A stretch of 64,000 nucleotides of DNA. It comes from Siphonodentalium dalli. Its lineage: Eukaryota; Mollusca; Scaphopoda; Gadilida; Siphonodentaliidae. Below the pieces are notes generated by a model. That model did no database searches and had not been told where the DNA came from. It was given only the letters and a program-made list of their open reading frames with translations. This document shows positions 21,829 to 34,495 of this stretch, in pieces (position 1 is the stretch's first letter; every line of letters starts with the position of its first letter). Position numbers and translations under genes: made by a program. Where the stretch lies: the NCBI GenBank assembly GCA_032622095.1, contig CP136066.1, positions 65,976,278-66,040,277 of the forward strand. Direction: 5' to 3'.

Positions 21829-24135
21829 ATGAACAGTACTTCTTGTACCAGTGGGTCCTTAGAATTTAACCATGTTCCTGATAACAATCGTGATCAATCC
21901 AACAACGTTCATCAAACGATCTCGATCTTTCATTTGAACATAAGAAGCATCAGACATAAACGTATGATGGTCTTAGACGAAATCGAAGATTATGACATTT
22001 TATATTTCACCGAAACTCCCATCGATGCAGCATTTCCTAGTAGTTCGAGAGCACCCATCACCAAAATACGTTTGGAGCTGCATAAAGGAAATTATGCAAA
22101 CCAAACACAAAGACGCTACCCCTCTTACCGACGACAGTGGCATCTTAGTATTTGACCACACCAAAGGATACATGCCCAATGGTGTGTTCATCTATAATTC
22201 AGACCTCGACCAGCCGTCGTGTAGTCTACCAATATTCACTCAGACATGTAGCAACACAGTAGCAGACATTGAATTCACTATCGAAGATATCATTTGTGCT
22301 ATTAGAACATTGAAACTTAATAAAGCATCTGGCCACGATGGAATTACCGTTAAAATGATTCAAATCACAAGACCAGCTATCGCCACCCCCTTAGAGCTCT
22401 TTTTAAGAATCTATCGAGTTCTGCGTTTTTCCAACACAGTGGAAGCAGGCAAATGTTATCCCTATCTTCAAGAAAAACGATAAATCCATCTGTAAAAACT
22501 ACAGCCCTATATCCTTACTCCCTTATATCCTCAGCAAGATCATGGAGAAATTGTCCTCAAATACTTATCGGCCCATTTCTCAAATAATAATATACTATTC
22601 CAATATGAATCAGGATTTGTCCCAGGGCATAGCACAACTTTCCAGTTAGTCGAGATATACCATACCCTCTGTCAGACTCTCGATGAGACGTTAAATACGT
22701 CAGCAATATTTTTGCGATATTTCCAACGCTTTTGAGAGAGTCTGGCACAGGGGGTTGCTATTTAAACTGGAACAATACGGAGTTGCCGGAAACATCCACA
22801 ACTGGCTCAACAGCTATCGCTCCAATAGATCATAACGTGTTTTAGTTGGTAGCCTCTTTTCTGATTACCACATTATTCCGGCAGGAGTTCCGCAGGGATA
22901 CCTCCTTGGACCCTTCTTATTCCTGACATATATAAATGACCTGGCAACGACCATACACTCCTTTGCTCGTTGGTATGCAGATGATACATGTTTTTTCACT
23001 GTCCAACCATCACTCGATGACAGTTCGCTGGAACTATTTGAAGATTTGCATACAGTTGGTGGTCGAAACAATGGTTGGTTACATTCAACGCAGAAACAAA
23101 ATATATGGTGTTTTCACTCACTCCCTCGGAATATCATTTGGATCTCGAACTTGCTGACGCCACATAGAGCAAGTAGCTTGCCACAAACATCTTGGATTTT
23201 CTATACAATCAAATCTTCATTGGGATACTCATAACAATGAAATATGCAGTCGAGTGGAAACCAGACTCACAACTAAGGAGAATAAAATTTCTTGTAAATA
23301 GACAAACCCTCAAATATAATGATTAAAACTTATGTACTCCCGATAATGGAATACGGGACGTTGTTTTGGGACATTGCCTCCTCCGGAAACTCGACCGTCT
23401 CTATATCGACGCCGGTAGAAGAGTGTGGCCTGACACGTTCGGTATCAGATGAGAGTATTATTCGAACTCGGATGAACTCCCCTTACCGAAAGACAAAACC
23501 TTCATAACATGCATACCTGGAACAAAATATTAACTAATCATGTCCCAAACTACGTCACAAATTTACTACCCCAAACTGTCAGTGAAGCATCTCGATACCG
23601 CATCAGAAACCCTTTACGATACATAAACTACCTCACGAATACGGCCCATTTCAAATCGAGTTACATCCCGTCCATGATCGGTGAATGGAATTTATCATGC
23701 AAAACCACTACCGACAACACAAAACTTACTTACCCCTCATCAGAACCTACTAAAGACGAAATCATTAGCAACATGCATAGAACGTTTTGCAAACAAGAAA
23801 TGACTATAAAACCACCACCATACTATAACGTTGGTCAGAGGAAACTAAACATAATGCACTGTAGACTCAGAAATAACTGCAGTGATCTAAACTTTGACAA
23901 ATATGAAAATTACATATCGGCTCAACCAACATGTAGTTGTGATCATCCATGTGAAAACATAAACCATTTTGTCTTCAGTTGTCCTTTGTACGCAGACTCC
24001 AGAGAACTTATGTAGGCATGGTTGGGCGAACTTAATGTTGACATCGTCTCTAAAAAAGATCTCCAGTTCGGCATTCCGCACAACGCTACATACGCGCATT
24101 TTCGAGACGGTTCATTCATGTATTTCCATGACTGA
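21829..24135 (+). pseudogene. Decayed APE-type LINE ORF2 with large deletion and frameshifts
   Basis: Endonuclease start: ISIFHLNIRSIRHKR and YFTET in one frame (21829-22030). A jump then leads directly into the linker region (YVWSCIKEIM, TLKLNKASGHDGITVKMI) in another frame. The rest of the endonuclease is missing, an internal deletion of several hundred bp near 22040-22070. RT pieces follow in shifting frames: NYSPISLLP-like, PAGVPQGYLLGPFLFL.YINDL (about 22885-22945) and WYADDT (catalytic dyad, about 22975). The C-terminal part, with KLNIMHCRLRNNCSDLNFD and CSCDHPCENINHFVFSCPLY, ends near 24135. Several stops and frameshifts make it non-functional. It belongs to a different lineage from the 14.8 kb LINE. 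Confidence 0.8.
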
Positions 24136-24771
24136 CCGCTTCTCATAATTCTCATAATAAATTATATCCTACCACCCCAACGCGAGACCACAGCCACTTT
24201 AAACATCAACAGCAGCAGCCACTTTAAACAAAATTTTTTGAACCTATCTCTAAATACATTTATTAGCAGCCGAATGCCAGAGGAGAGAGGCTCTGGTAGG
24301 TTCTGCAACTCGTGCTCCGATCCTCTGTGCCCACACAACTATCTATGTCTATAACATGTGTAATGTATATATACATTGTGGGTCACAATAATTATGTTCA
24401 ACAACATTTACAAAACCCGGTTGGCAAATAACTTGAAACACCACCGTTGATTATTTTTGGTACCAAGGTTTCACAATTATTAATTTTTGCATGTTTTTGA
24501 AGATTACTTATCCCATTAAAAAAAGTGGCTGTGGAAAAACGGCTGTGCTATCAGGAAGTATGCAATATTATGCATATACATGTATGGTGGCCAATGACAC
24601 CTTGGATTAAGGGAATCTGCTGCATTGAGACCACATAAAAATAATAAAGTCACACCAGGTGTAGACAAAAGGCATGCAATCAGCAAATTGTGATTTCCCA
24701 ATAAAAGAATATATATAATAGGTGGGTTTAATGAGTTCAGTATCAGTAATTTCATTAGACAGCATACTCAC
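24136..24771 (+). other. LINE 3' flank and spacer, no gene
   Basis: The first ~250 bp probably include the 3' UTR of the preceding LINE and hold a duplicated CAGCAGCCACTTTAAAC word at about 24190-24230. The rest shows no ORF or repeat that I could support. Confidence 0.5.
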
Positions 24772-26640
24772 TTAACTTTCGGAATCCGTATGTTGGATTC
24801 GTCAGACAGACGGACTTTCAACTCACTACGTGGTTTTATTGAGGCACCAGATGAAAAAATCTGTCTTTTTAAAAATAAATCCGACATATTTGACTGAGTA
24901 TATTCACACCTATCGAGAAGAGATATTCGTCCAATTGTGATATCTGAGAATTGAGCGATAAGCAGAGTATGGTAATACATGTAATTATTGAATCTCGGAA
25001 TGACAGTCATGACGTCAACTATTTTTTAGGATGAGATGAATGACGATTCACGCAAAGCGTTGTCTTCCATTTCTTATAAAACCAAAATTAAGAAGACTAT
25101 GACCCAATTATTTTATAACATAGGAATGAACTGCTTATTAGCTACGTTTCAATATTTTACCGATCGCTGTTTGCCATATTATTTTTTATCAAAGGCAGAA
25201 AATCAACCCTCCCCCAAAAGCTAAGAGGCGCCAGGCTGTCGTACAAGGCACACAGCACGCACGATTACTTACCATATTGCGTAAATAACACATCGGAAAT
25301 TGAAAGACTGCTAAAGCATTGTTTAATATATAGGTTTTGATCTACATACTCGAACATTAAAGTAAAAATATTACCATAATGTACCTCGATCATGACTCGA
25401 ATTTTTAATCAATTTTAGATTTTTTCCCCCAAAAAATAATCTAAAACGATTTGTTTCATCATCCCGGAATGCAATACAGAAAATAATACAAACCCCAAAA
25501 TGAATGCCAATATTGTGGCGGTATATGGGTGGAAATTGAGAAATCTGTAAGAACTCACGATTAGCCAAAAGGACGTAACTATCACAACGGCCGTTGAAAA
25601 ATTGCTACATTATTATTTAATATATATCCCGATCCACCGACTAGAATATTTCTGTGAAAACATACAATGCACCTCCTGGTCCCAATTTTCGATCAAATTT
25701 ACATATTTTTCTCCAAAAATATTCGAAAACCTATTTTTGCCAATACGGTGGCTGGTTTATGAATGGAAATTAACACCACCATTACCGCAATGAATTGTCT
25801 TATTGGACCCATAGTCCTTGTATATTCATATCATTTTGCAATATCTGGACGCAACGGTGACCAGTTCTATTAAAAGTGCCAACAAGATTGGTGCCCACGA
25901 GTAAGTTGAGTTACAAATTTTGCATTCATTCGTGCTCAATTAATATATGTTCTTTGAATCGGTTCATTTCTTGAGAAATATTTCCCAATAAACATGATTT
26001 TCTAAAAAATCCAAAACAAATCCGTCGGTTTGTTGCTTATGGCACTCAGTATACATATATGAAGAAGCGAGTTAGTCGATTTCAAAATGTTCGTCGGTGT
26101 TGTCAGTCTGTGACTGCATTTGAGAAATTAATAACGGAAATATGTATGTTATATTAAATCTAACACGATATCTAAGCATACTATGACACTCTCTGGGACT
26201 ATTTGTATTAAAATGCGACCGCGAATAACATAATTAAGCAATTCGGGTAGGCGTGGTTACAAGAACGGAGCCACATATACGTTGGGTCTCATGTATGCAG
26301 ATAATTTGGGATAACCCTCTTACGTTAGGTTTTATAAGAAACGAAAAACAACGCTTTACGTGAATCGGCATATTCATCTCACCCTAAAAATATGGTGACG
26401 TCACATGACGTCATTGTTGTCTTTCCGATGTTCAATGGTACTACATTACTCTGGCCATCGACCCATTCTCATGTAACACAATTGGACGAATATCTCTTCT
26501 CGAGAGGTGTGAAAATACTATGTAAAATATGTCGGCTTTATTTTTAAAATGACCGATTTTTTCATCAGGTACCTCAATAAAACCACGCGGTGAGAAAAAA
26601 AGTCCGCATATCTGTCAAATCCAACACAAGTATTTACGCT
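24772..26640. repeat. Non-autonomous element with ~310-bp inverted repeats
   Basis: The left arm (about 24772-25090) reappears in reverse complement at about 26325-26640. Paired words include GTGGTTTTATTGAGG.ACC, ACACAATTGGACGAATATCTC versus its complement, and TGACGTCA near the inner ends. Arms differ by substitutions and small indels. The interior (~1.2 kb) has no convincing ORF. It contains two related words, ATTGTTTAATATATA and TTATTTAATATATATCCC. The architecture resembles a fold-back or long-TIR element; the superfamily was not identified. Confidence 0.7.
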
Positions 26641-26759
26641 AACCAAAATGTAGGTCTCATAAATTCCCTCTCGAGGCGACACCTATGTCCATTTTTGCCT
26701 GGCCTATAATTATTGACCCATGGGACACACGATGATTTTTTTTTTGGTCATCTAAACTA

Positions 26760-27200
26760 GGTTTTTGTGTTTTTAGGGGGGAGGTCAAGTGACCAATTTT
26801 GAATGGGGATTTCCATTCAAATGCAAATCGCCGCAGCAAAAGTTATATATAAAGCAGTTGTATGGTCACTAACTAACGCAGTCATATCATTAAACAGACA
26901 TAACATTTAACTGGCGACTGCGCTTGGTAAATTGCCAATTTTTGCTATAAATTTTTGAGAATTTTTCTGTGGAATTACACGTTAATCTAGTTTTTAAAAA
27001 TAAATGTAAATTTTTTTTTAAATACACCAACGTTTTAATGGAATATATTCCAAGCCAGATAAATATAATTTTTTTTCAATACCGCGCAAATTCATGCCCA
27101 TAAATATTTGCAACTCTGTAACTTTTGCTGCGGAGGTTTGCTTGGAAATACCTATTTAAAATTGGTCACTTGGCCTCCTTCTCAAAGGCAAATTTCCACA
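26760..27200. repeat. Smaller inverted repeat with GGCCAAGTGACCAATTTT arms
   Basis: GAGGTCAAGTGACCAATTTT...GCCGCAGCAAAAGTTA at about 26783-26845 is mirrored at about 27118-27180. It lies immediately right of the larger inverted-repeat element and may be a separate or nested hairpin element. No ORF. Confidence 0.65.
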
Positions 27201-28280
27201 TGCGATAAATCCACGATAAATTAAAAAAGGCAATTACAGGATGTCCCCTTAACTAGTATCGTTAACATAATACAGTAATGGAATAATCTATACCAACCTG
27301 TGTCGCATTATCATCATGGTTGTCATAGAATTAACTTTATTTTTTTCTTCGAAATTTCAAACGTTTTCTTTTTCCAGAAATATGAACACGGAAATCGTAC
27401 CATAACACTACAAATTAATGTTCAATGCTGTCTGTCCTAAAATGTATTATGGCCCTTTTGCTATTGAAAGTGCAAATCAAAGTGAACAGTACTCGAGAAA
27501 GACAAATATCAGGATAGTGGATCTGGAATAAGTCGAAGGCGAGAATTTGACACAAAGTGTGTGCCAAATGGTAAACAAAACAGTCAGAAAGAAGTTAAAA
27601 TCTCCCCAAATGATATTTTAGCAGCCCGCAGACTACCACCGAAGAAGGAAAATTCACCCAAAACACACATACGAATACTTTGATATCTACGTGATATATA
27701 AACATACTTACTTTATATATTGAAATACCAATCTGTACATAATTATTCAAATATTGATATTTCAGTTATGTGTAACTAAGCAAATCCAGAATTATTGTTT
27801 ATATTTATTTTTCCACATCGAATCAGATGAGATGTGGCATCATGCCTGTAAACTCAGTTCAAACTCAGTAATGTCAATGCTATACAGATATGGAAGGCGA
27901 AGTGCATACGCATTCAGTTCAAGGGAAATAACTCTATCACATATCGTATGGATACAAATATAAGAAATGCTGTAGTTTTTCTTAATTAGAAGCCTGAAAT
28001 CTCCAATTAACTGACGATATTAAACATAAAATTATACATACACGATAGCACGAACAACTTAACTTCGAAAACGCATTCGGGTCAATTAATCTTGAAATTA
28101 TAACTGAAAATGGTCTGTAAATTTAACGCTACACCACAACGAACGGAATTTCTGTTATTTTGACTCAATATTTATTTAAAGTAAAACACCCATACCAATA
28201 CAGATATACTCACAAGTATATAGACATGCATACTTTATCGGTTGAGTGTCATTCTTCTATATATATATGTATAGTAGTAA
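27201..28280. other. Spacer without recognised gene or repeat
   Basis: AT-rich sequence with only short chance frames. Nothing supported. Confidence 0.5.
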
Positions 28281-28299
28281 TGTTAGTACAGGTACTCAA

Positions 28300-28727
28300 T
28301 CCGGTTGGACGCTCCAAGATTGCTTTTTCTTTGGCTTCGGGTGGAAAGTGTTTGGTTCGGGTCGTGGAGCCTGCCCATCAGGGGCCGGAGTGGTCGGGTG
28401 TCGATTTTTGGGGTTTTCTATTTCAATTGTTTTTGGGCCGCAGGCGCGGGGAGGCGCGAGGTCGGGCGGGCGGTCTTGCGGATGGGATGGATAGTTCTAG
28501 AATCGAGTGGTTATTATTACCACTTGATTTTTGGAGATGTCCATCTTTGTCTGCTGGACCGTCCGTTTGGACCAGTGCTTCCTCGTGATTGTGGCCCTGG
28601 GGCGGTTGGGGTGATGGGCTTCGGGGCTGATGTCTGGTCGCTCTGAGCTTTGATGGGTGGGTTACTTGACTCGAATCGGGTGGGGGGTTTTTTGCCCCAG
28701 AGGCCGGAGGGTGGTGGTTTGGGTCCT
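28300..28727 (+). other. G-rich, A-poor compositional island derived from the dispersed repeat
   Basis: The segment abruptly becomes G/T rich with few A, unlike everything around it. Three overlapping frames stay open here (28160-28646), an expected consequence of scarce TAA/TAG. Its start, TTTCTTTGGCTTCGGGTGG, aligns with the repeat at 20420 and 3125. Downstream, positions that are A or T elsewhere are often G (for example GTTATCA versus GTGGTCG). No domain was recognised in any frame. Confidence 0.55.
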
Positions 28728-28728
28728 T

Positions 28729-30290
28729 AAAATATGGAAGTATAATAATATACCTGCGGAAACTGTTTGTTTTTGGTTAGCATAAGTAATATTGACATTT
28801 CTGAGTTCAATGGACTCGTTTTACGACCTTGGACCGGTATGCGGATACCATTAAGTTTACGAGTTTCGGCGGAATTTGCCAAAAGCCTCGACCCTCCCCG
28901 GGGCGTACGCCACTTCTCCGTTGGACAGGTTACTTTTATAATAGAGCGGACATACCTATAGTATATCGGTGAATATATTCATGCATTTGGCTCTGAAACT
29001 TTGAAAAGCGTACTAATCTTGCATTTACATACTACTAATCACATCCACTCGTCGAAAAGTGTTTAATTAAATATCTGATTTTCGGAGTAATTTTCCCCAT
29101 TTGATTTTCGGGGGAATTTGCCAAATCTGAACCCACCCCGACACAAACACTCCGTTGAGCAGGTTGCGTTTATAGTAGAGAGGTCAACTTTGGAGGCGTA
29201 CTTACAGTATACCGGCTTATATGCAAACCGCATTAAACTCGCTCCTTCATTAGCCCGTTTGGATTTGGGGCTAAAAATAGGTTAGTGATAGACTACTTAA
29301 GTATACATATTTATGTTATATAGCGTTGTCACGAGTAAACCGTCCCATCTGAAAATTTGAAAATCGCACTGTAGATGCGCGTGAACACTACCTATCAGAT
29401 ATACTCGTCAAAAAATAGTTATCTCGATGTTTGAATTTTTCCCCCATTGCAATTTTCGTGGAATTTAACTAAAGTCAAAACCACCCGATTCGCATTCTCC
29501 GTTGGGCAGGTTACTTTTAAAGTATAGCCGTCAAACTTTTGGGACGTGCATACAGTATGTTAGCGTACATGCTACGACATTATGTTGCTCTTTAATTAGC
29601 CGGTTTGGATTTGGCGGGAAAAATAGGTGCAATAGTTCCGTACCCCGTAACGCGGAAAGTTCTGGGAAAAAACATTTGTAGGCGGCATATTCGGGCCCGG
29701 ATCTCTCGTCCAATTCGGAATATGCAATACAAAATTGAGAGCGCTGTAAAAAAAAAAAAAAAAAAACTTGGTTTATTCATCCTGGTGTATTGTGTGTCCC
29801 TATTTATGGGCGGTAACTCCGCAGGGACAGCGAGGACACAAGTTTTGATGCATGTGTGCAATAGGGCATATCGAGTCCAATTTTCGATGCTCTGCTCCTT
29901 ATAATTTCCGAGATAGTAAAGTGACATTTGTTCATATAAAGGGAGATAACTCCACCGGGTACACGCGGACAATATTCGTTGTATGCCGATAGGTTAGAAC
30001 TCATTGACCCCGACATATGTACAAACTTTCAGTTCGATACTCCCCATACGTTCAGATATTAGGGCGTTGCAAAAGTGTCGAGTATAATAAACTATAATAA
30101 TGAAAAATAATCGTAAAAGGGCCATAACTCCGTCTAGAAACATTGGACCGGTATGCGGATACCTTTAATTGTAGTAGACCTTAGATGCCTACATTCGCTA
30201 GAGATTTCGCAATCCTACTGCAATTAGTTTCTGAGTATTTCAAAATAAACGGAAAACGACCTCAGTACAAAAACAATATACTTCCTTGGT
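28729..30290. mobile_element. TIR unit A of the AATATGGAAGTAT array
   Basis: It starts TTAA-AATATGGAAGTATAAT and ends CAATATACTTCC, so the terminal words are inverted. Internally it holds three copies of a GGAATTT..C.AA...CTCCGTTG...CAGGTTACTTTTA phrase (about 28870, 29110 and 29458) and a poly(A) run at 29749-29766. Its last ~480 bp repeat closely in unit B. No protein was recognised; the unit is non-autonomous. Confidence 0.65.
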
Positions 30291-32002
30291 TACACCATGG
30301 AAGTATAATAATAGGGAAAATCATTATCTGAAAGAATCGCATTTTTGGGACGGAAATACGAAGTATGTTGATTATATGTTGTTCTTATTATGTATGTGTT
30401 TATCTTATGTGTTTGTAAGTTACCCCACCCCTACCTCGAAATTGTGTGAATGGATTGGGAAATTGTCAAACCCGGTCCAAAATGCGAAGTTTGAGGGCCC
30501 GTAACTCAGTTATTTTCAAATGGATTTTAAAATTGTTTTCAGTATTGTGATCAGCTCCTCACATAGATTGTTTGTTATAAATTTTGTCTTATTCGGAGAC
30601 GGATAACATTTTGGTTATTGGAAAGAATATGGGTCCAGATTCAATTTTTGAGGGCCCAAATCTCTCCATTTCTTAACGGATTTACGATCTGTTTTCAGTT
30701 TTGAGATGATCGTGTATGGTAGATGTTATATTCCAAGTTTCATCTGATTCGGAAAAGAATAAAAATTGGTACCCCGGACCGCCCCTCCCCTGACACACAA
30801 CACTGAACCGACACTGGCAAAATTTGGCACACCGCGTGCTCTTTTCAGCCTACACGCATTTGCGTATCAGATGACATTCAAAGTTCGACATCTTCGGAGG
30901 TGATGTGTTAACAAGTACATAGGCCCAAAATTGCAAAATTTGAGGGCCGTAACTGTCAATTTTCAATAGAATTTCGATATTATTTTAGTTTCTAGATCAG
31001 CTGGTGTTTCAGATGTTATATTCCAAGTTTCATCTGATTCCGAGAAGAATTAAAAATTGGTACCATAGACCACCCCTCCCCTGACCCACAATACTGAACC
31101 GACCCTGGCAAAATTTGGCTCACCGCGTGCCCTTTTCAGTCCGCACACATTGGCGTATCAGATGATATCCAAACTTCAACATCTTCGGAGGAGATATGTT
31201 AACAAGCACATGGGCCCAAATTGCAAACTTTGAGGGCCCGTTACTCTTGCATTTCTTCTCGGATTTCAAAAATCTTTTTCGGTATGGGTTTGTTTTCGTT
31301 CAGGAAGTACATATACTTAAATAGATAAATGTCAATCAAAAACATTTTTTGCGAAAATTTTGCCCGCATCCCAGTGTCAAAATATAGGTCCGACCCTGTT
31401 CAATTTTCTTCTTCGGACAAAGCTGATAACGGTCAACACGACTATGGAAACCAAATGCAGTTATCTGGAATGATACTGGAGAACAACAGAGTAAATTCAA
31501 ATAGAGGTTTCCCTAGTTGTGGGCGGTAACTCCGCAGGGAAAGCGCGGACACAAGTGTTGATATCTGTGGACAGTAGGGCATATCGAGGTGTGCATACGG
31601 TCCAATTTTCGAAGCTCTGCTCCTTATAATTTCCGAGATAGTAAAGTGACATGTTTTCATATAAAGGGAGATAACTCCCCCGGGTAGACGCGAACAATAT
31701 TCGTTGTATGCCGATAGGTTAGAACTCATTGACCCCGACATATGTACAAACTTTCAGTTCGATACTCCCCACACGTTCAGATATTAGGGCGTTGCAAAAG
31801 TGTCGAGTATAATAACAAATAATAATGAAAAATAATCGTAAAAGGGCCATAACTCCGTCTAGAAACATTGGACCGGTATGCGGATACCTTGAATTTTAGT
31901 AGACCTTAGATGCCTACATTCGCTAGAGATTTCGCGTTCCTACTGCAATAAGTTTCTGAGTATTTCAAAATAAACGGAAAACGACCTCAGTACAAAAACA
32001 AT
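30291..32002. mobile_element. TIR unit B of the array
   Basis: It begins ATGGAAGTATAATAATAGGG. Two ~310-bp subrepeats at about 30701-30940 and 31008-31245 share ATTCCAAGTTTCATCTGATT and CCCCTCCCCTGAC. The last ~480 bp (31520-32002) match the end of unit A. The right terminal word is eroded: AACAATA joins TTAAAATATGG directly. Confidence 0.65.
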
Positions 32003-33247
32003 ATTAAAATATGGAAGTATAATGAGGGAATCGCGCGGAATTGATTGGAATGTCGATAGTATGGTTTCTTGACATTTCTGTGTTCAGTTGGAACGTTCTG
32101 GTGTGACCCTCAGCCATGCCTCGAAATTTGGTGACGCGGGTAGAAAAGTCGCCATATATCAGCCAATTTTCGAGATATCGAGCTAATTTTTGCGTCATTG
32201 TGTTCGTATTTGGTGCCCCTTTATTATTTAGCTGGGTTCTGCTAATGTATTGTGGCGATATTCTACTATATAGGCCAATATGTATGTTGTTCAGTACATA
32301 CTTGTCGAATATATCTGGCCTCAATCGACATAATACGACAAATGGATAATCGTTTAGAAGTACAAGAAATTCCCCATCGAATGACACCAAACTCGTGACA
32401 AATGTTTAAGGAATTTAAATTCATAGTGCATTTTCTGTAAACTTGAAAAAAGGAAGGGGCCACAATTTCTCCATTTGTCAACTGATTCATACAATTTACA
32501 CATAATGGAACTCAGTACATCTTACAGATACTTCACAACCATTTTGGTTCAAATCGGCGACAAAATAAAATTGACAAATTTTGCCCCTCCCCTAGCCCGA
32601 AAAAAAATTGAGCGGACCTTTGTCAAAATTTCCTGGTTTGGTCTTCTGTCAATGTTTAAGACGCTCACATAGACCAAATCCAGCTGTTGCGCTTCGTCTA
32701 GGAGAATATCTGGGCACAAGCACTTTCTACACATGGACTTTATTAGTACATTTTCTGATGTGTTATAACTTGGCCATTTCTCAAGCGATTTACAAAATTC
32801 TTTTCACGATTAGCATTAGAACGTCATATAGATAAACGACAGTAAAAATGGTTGGAATCGGTGCCAAGAAAAACATTGACAAATTTTGCACCCCTCCCCA
32901 GGTCAACAAATTGTATTCGGACCTTGGTGAAAATTTCCCCGATTCGTACCCTTTCTTTAGTTAATACGATTACGAGAACCGAATTCAGCTGCTTGGATTC
33001 TTATAGCAGAAGATATGGCCACAAACTTTTTCCAAAATAAAATTGTAAGGGGCATAACTCTGGAAAGCAAGTTAGTACATAAACCTAAATGTTTCATTCA
33101 GTTGTAACGTCACAAGTTGCATATACTTGCCAAATTTCAATGCTTCATCTTTTAAACTTTCTGAGATATAAGGGTTACAAAATTTGTTAAGAAGTATAAA
33201 TAATGAAAAATAAAAATAAAAATTTGACTAACAATATACTTCCATAT
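32003..33247. mobile_element. TIR unit C, copy 1
   Basis: From TTAA-AATATGGAAGTATAAT to ATATACTTCCATA. It shares nearly its whole length with copies 2 and 3. Internally it is built of ~310-bp subrepeats with the phrases TGACAAATTTTGC.CCCTCCCC and CGATTTACAAAATTC.TT. Short frames repeat in each copy, but DNA and peptide diverge alike, so coding is unsupported. Confidence 0.75.
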
Positions 33248-34495
33248 TAAAATATGGAAGTATAACAAGGGAATCGCGCGGAATTGATTGGAATGTCGAT
33301 AGCATGGTTTATTGACATTTCTGTGTTCAGTTGGAACGTTCTGGTGTGACCCTCAGCCATGCCTCGAAATTTTGTAACGCGGTTAGAACAGTCGCCATAT
33401 AACGGCCAATTTTCGAGATATCGAGCTAATTTGTGCGTCATTGTGTTCGTACTTGATGCCTCTTTAATATTTATCAGGTTATGGTAAGGTATTATGGCGA
33501 TATTCTACTATGTAGGCCAATATGTATGTTGTTCAGTATATACTTTTTGAATATCTCTGGCCTCCAACGATATAATACGGCAAGTGGGTAATCGTTTAAA
33601 AGTGCTAAAAAATCCCCATCGAAAGACACCAAACATGTGACGATCGGTGGAAGGAATTTAAATTTATAGTGCATTTTCTGGAAACTTGAAAAAAGGAAAG
33701 GGCCACAATTTCTCCATTTGTCAACCGATTCATACAATTTACACATAATGGAACTCAGTACATCTTATAGATACTTCACAACCAATTTGGTTCAAATCGG
33801 CGACAAAAAAAATTGACAAATTTTGCCCCTCCCCTAGCCCGGACAAAAATTGAGCGGACCTTTGTCAAAATTTCCTGGTTTGGTCTTCTGTCTATGTTTA
33901 AGACGCTCACATAGACCAAATCCAGCTGTTGCGCTTCGTCTAGGAGAATATCTGGGCACAAGCACTTTCTACACATGGACTTTTTTATTAGTACATTTTC
34001 TGATGTGTTATAACTTGGTCATTTCACAAGCGATTTACAAAATTCTTTCACGATTAGCATTAGAACGTCATATAGATAAACGACAGTAAAAAAAATGGTT
34101 GGAATCGGTGCCAAGAAAACATTGACAAATTTTGCACCCCTCCCCAGGTCAACAAATTGTTTTCGGACCTTGGTGAAAATTTCCCCGATTCGTACCCTTT
34201 CTTTAGTTAATACGAGTACGAGAACCAAATTCAGCTGCTTGGCTTCTTATAGCAGAAGATCTGGCCACAAACTTTTTCCAAAATAAAATTGTAAGGGGCA
34301 TAACTCTGGAAAGCAAGTTAGGACATAAACCTAAATGTTTCATTCAGTTGTAACGTCACAAGTTGCATATACTTGCCAAATTTCAATGCTACATCTTTTA
34401 AACTTTCTGAGATATAAGGGCTACAAAATTTGTTAAGAAGAATAAATAATGAAAAATAAAATAATAAAAATTTGACTAACAATATACTTCCATAT
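33248..34495. mobile_element. TIR unit C, copy 2
   Basis: Head-to-tail with copy 1; the junction reads CTTCCATATTAAAATATGGA. About 1.25 kb, differing from copy 1 by scattered substitutions and small indels. Confidence 0.78.

Noticed and set aside
28160-28646. Three overlapping plus-strand ORFs of 82-142 codons
   Set aside because: They are open only because the G-rich island has few A and hence few stop codons. No domain was seen, and the segment aligns to a non-coding repeat.
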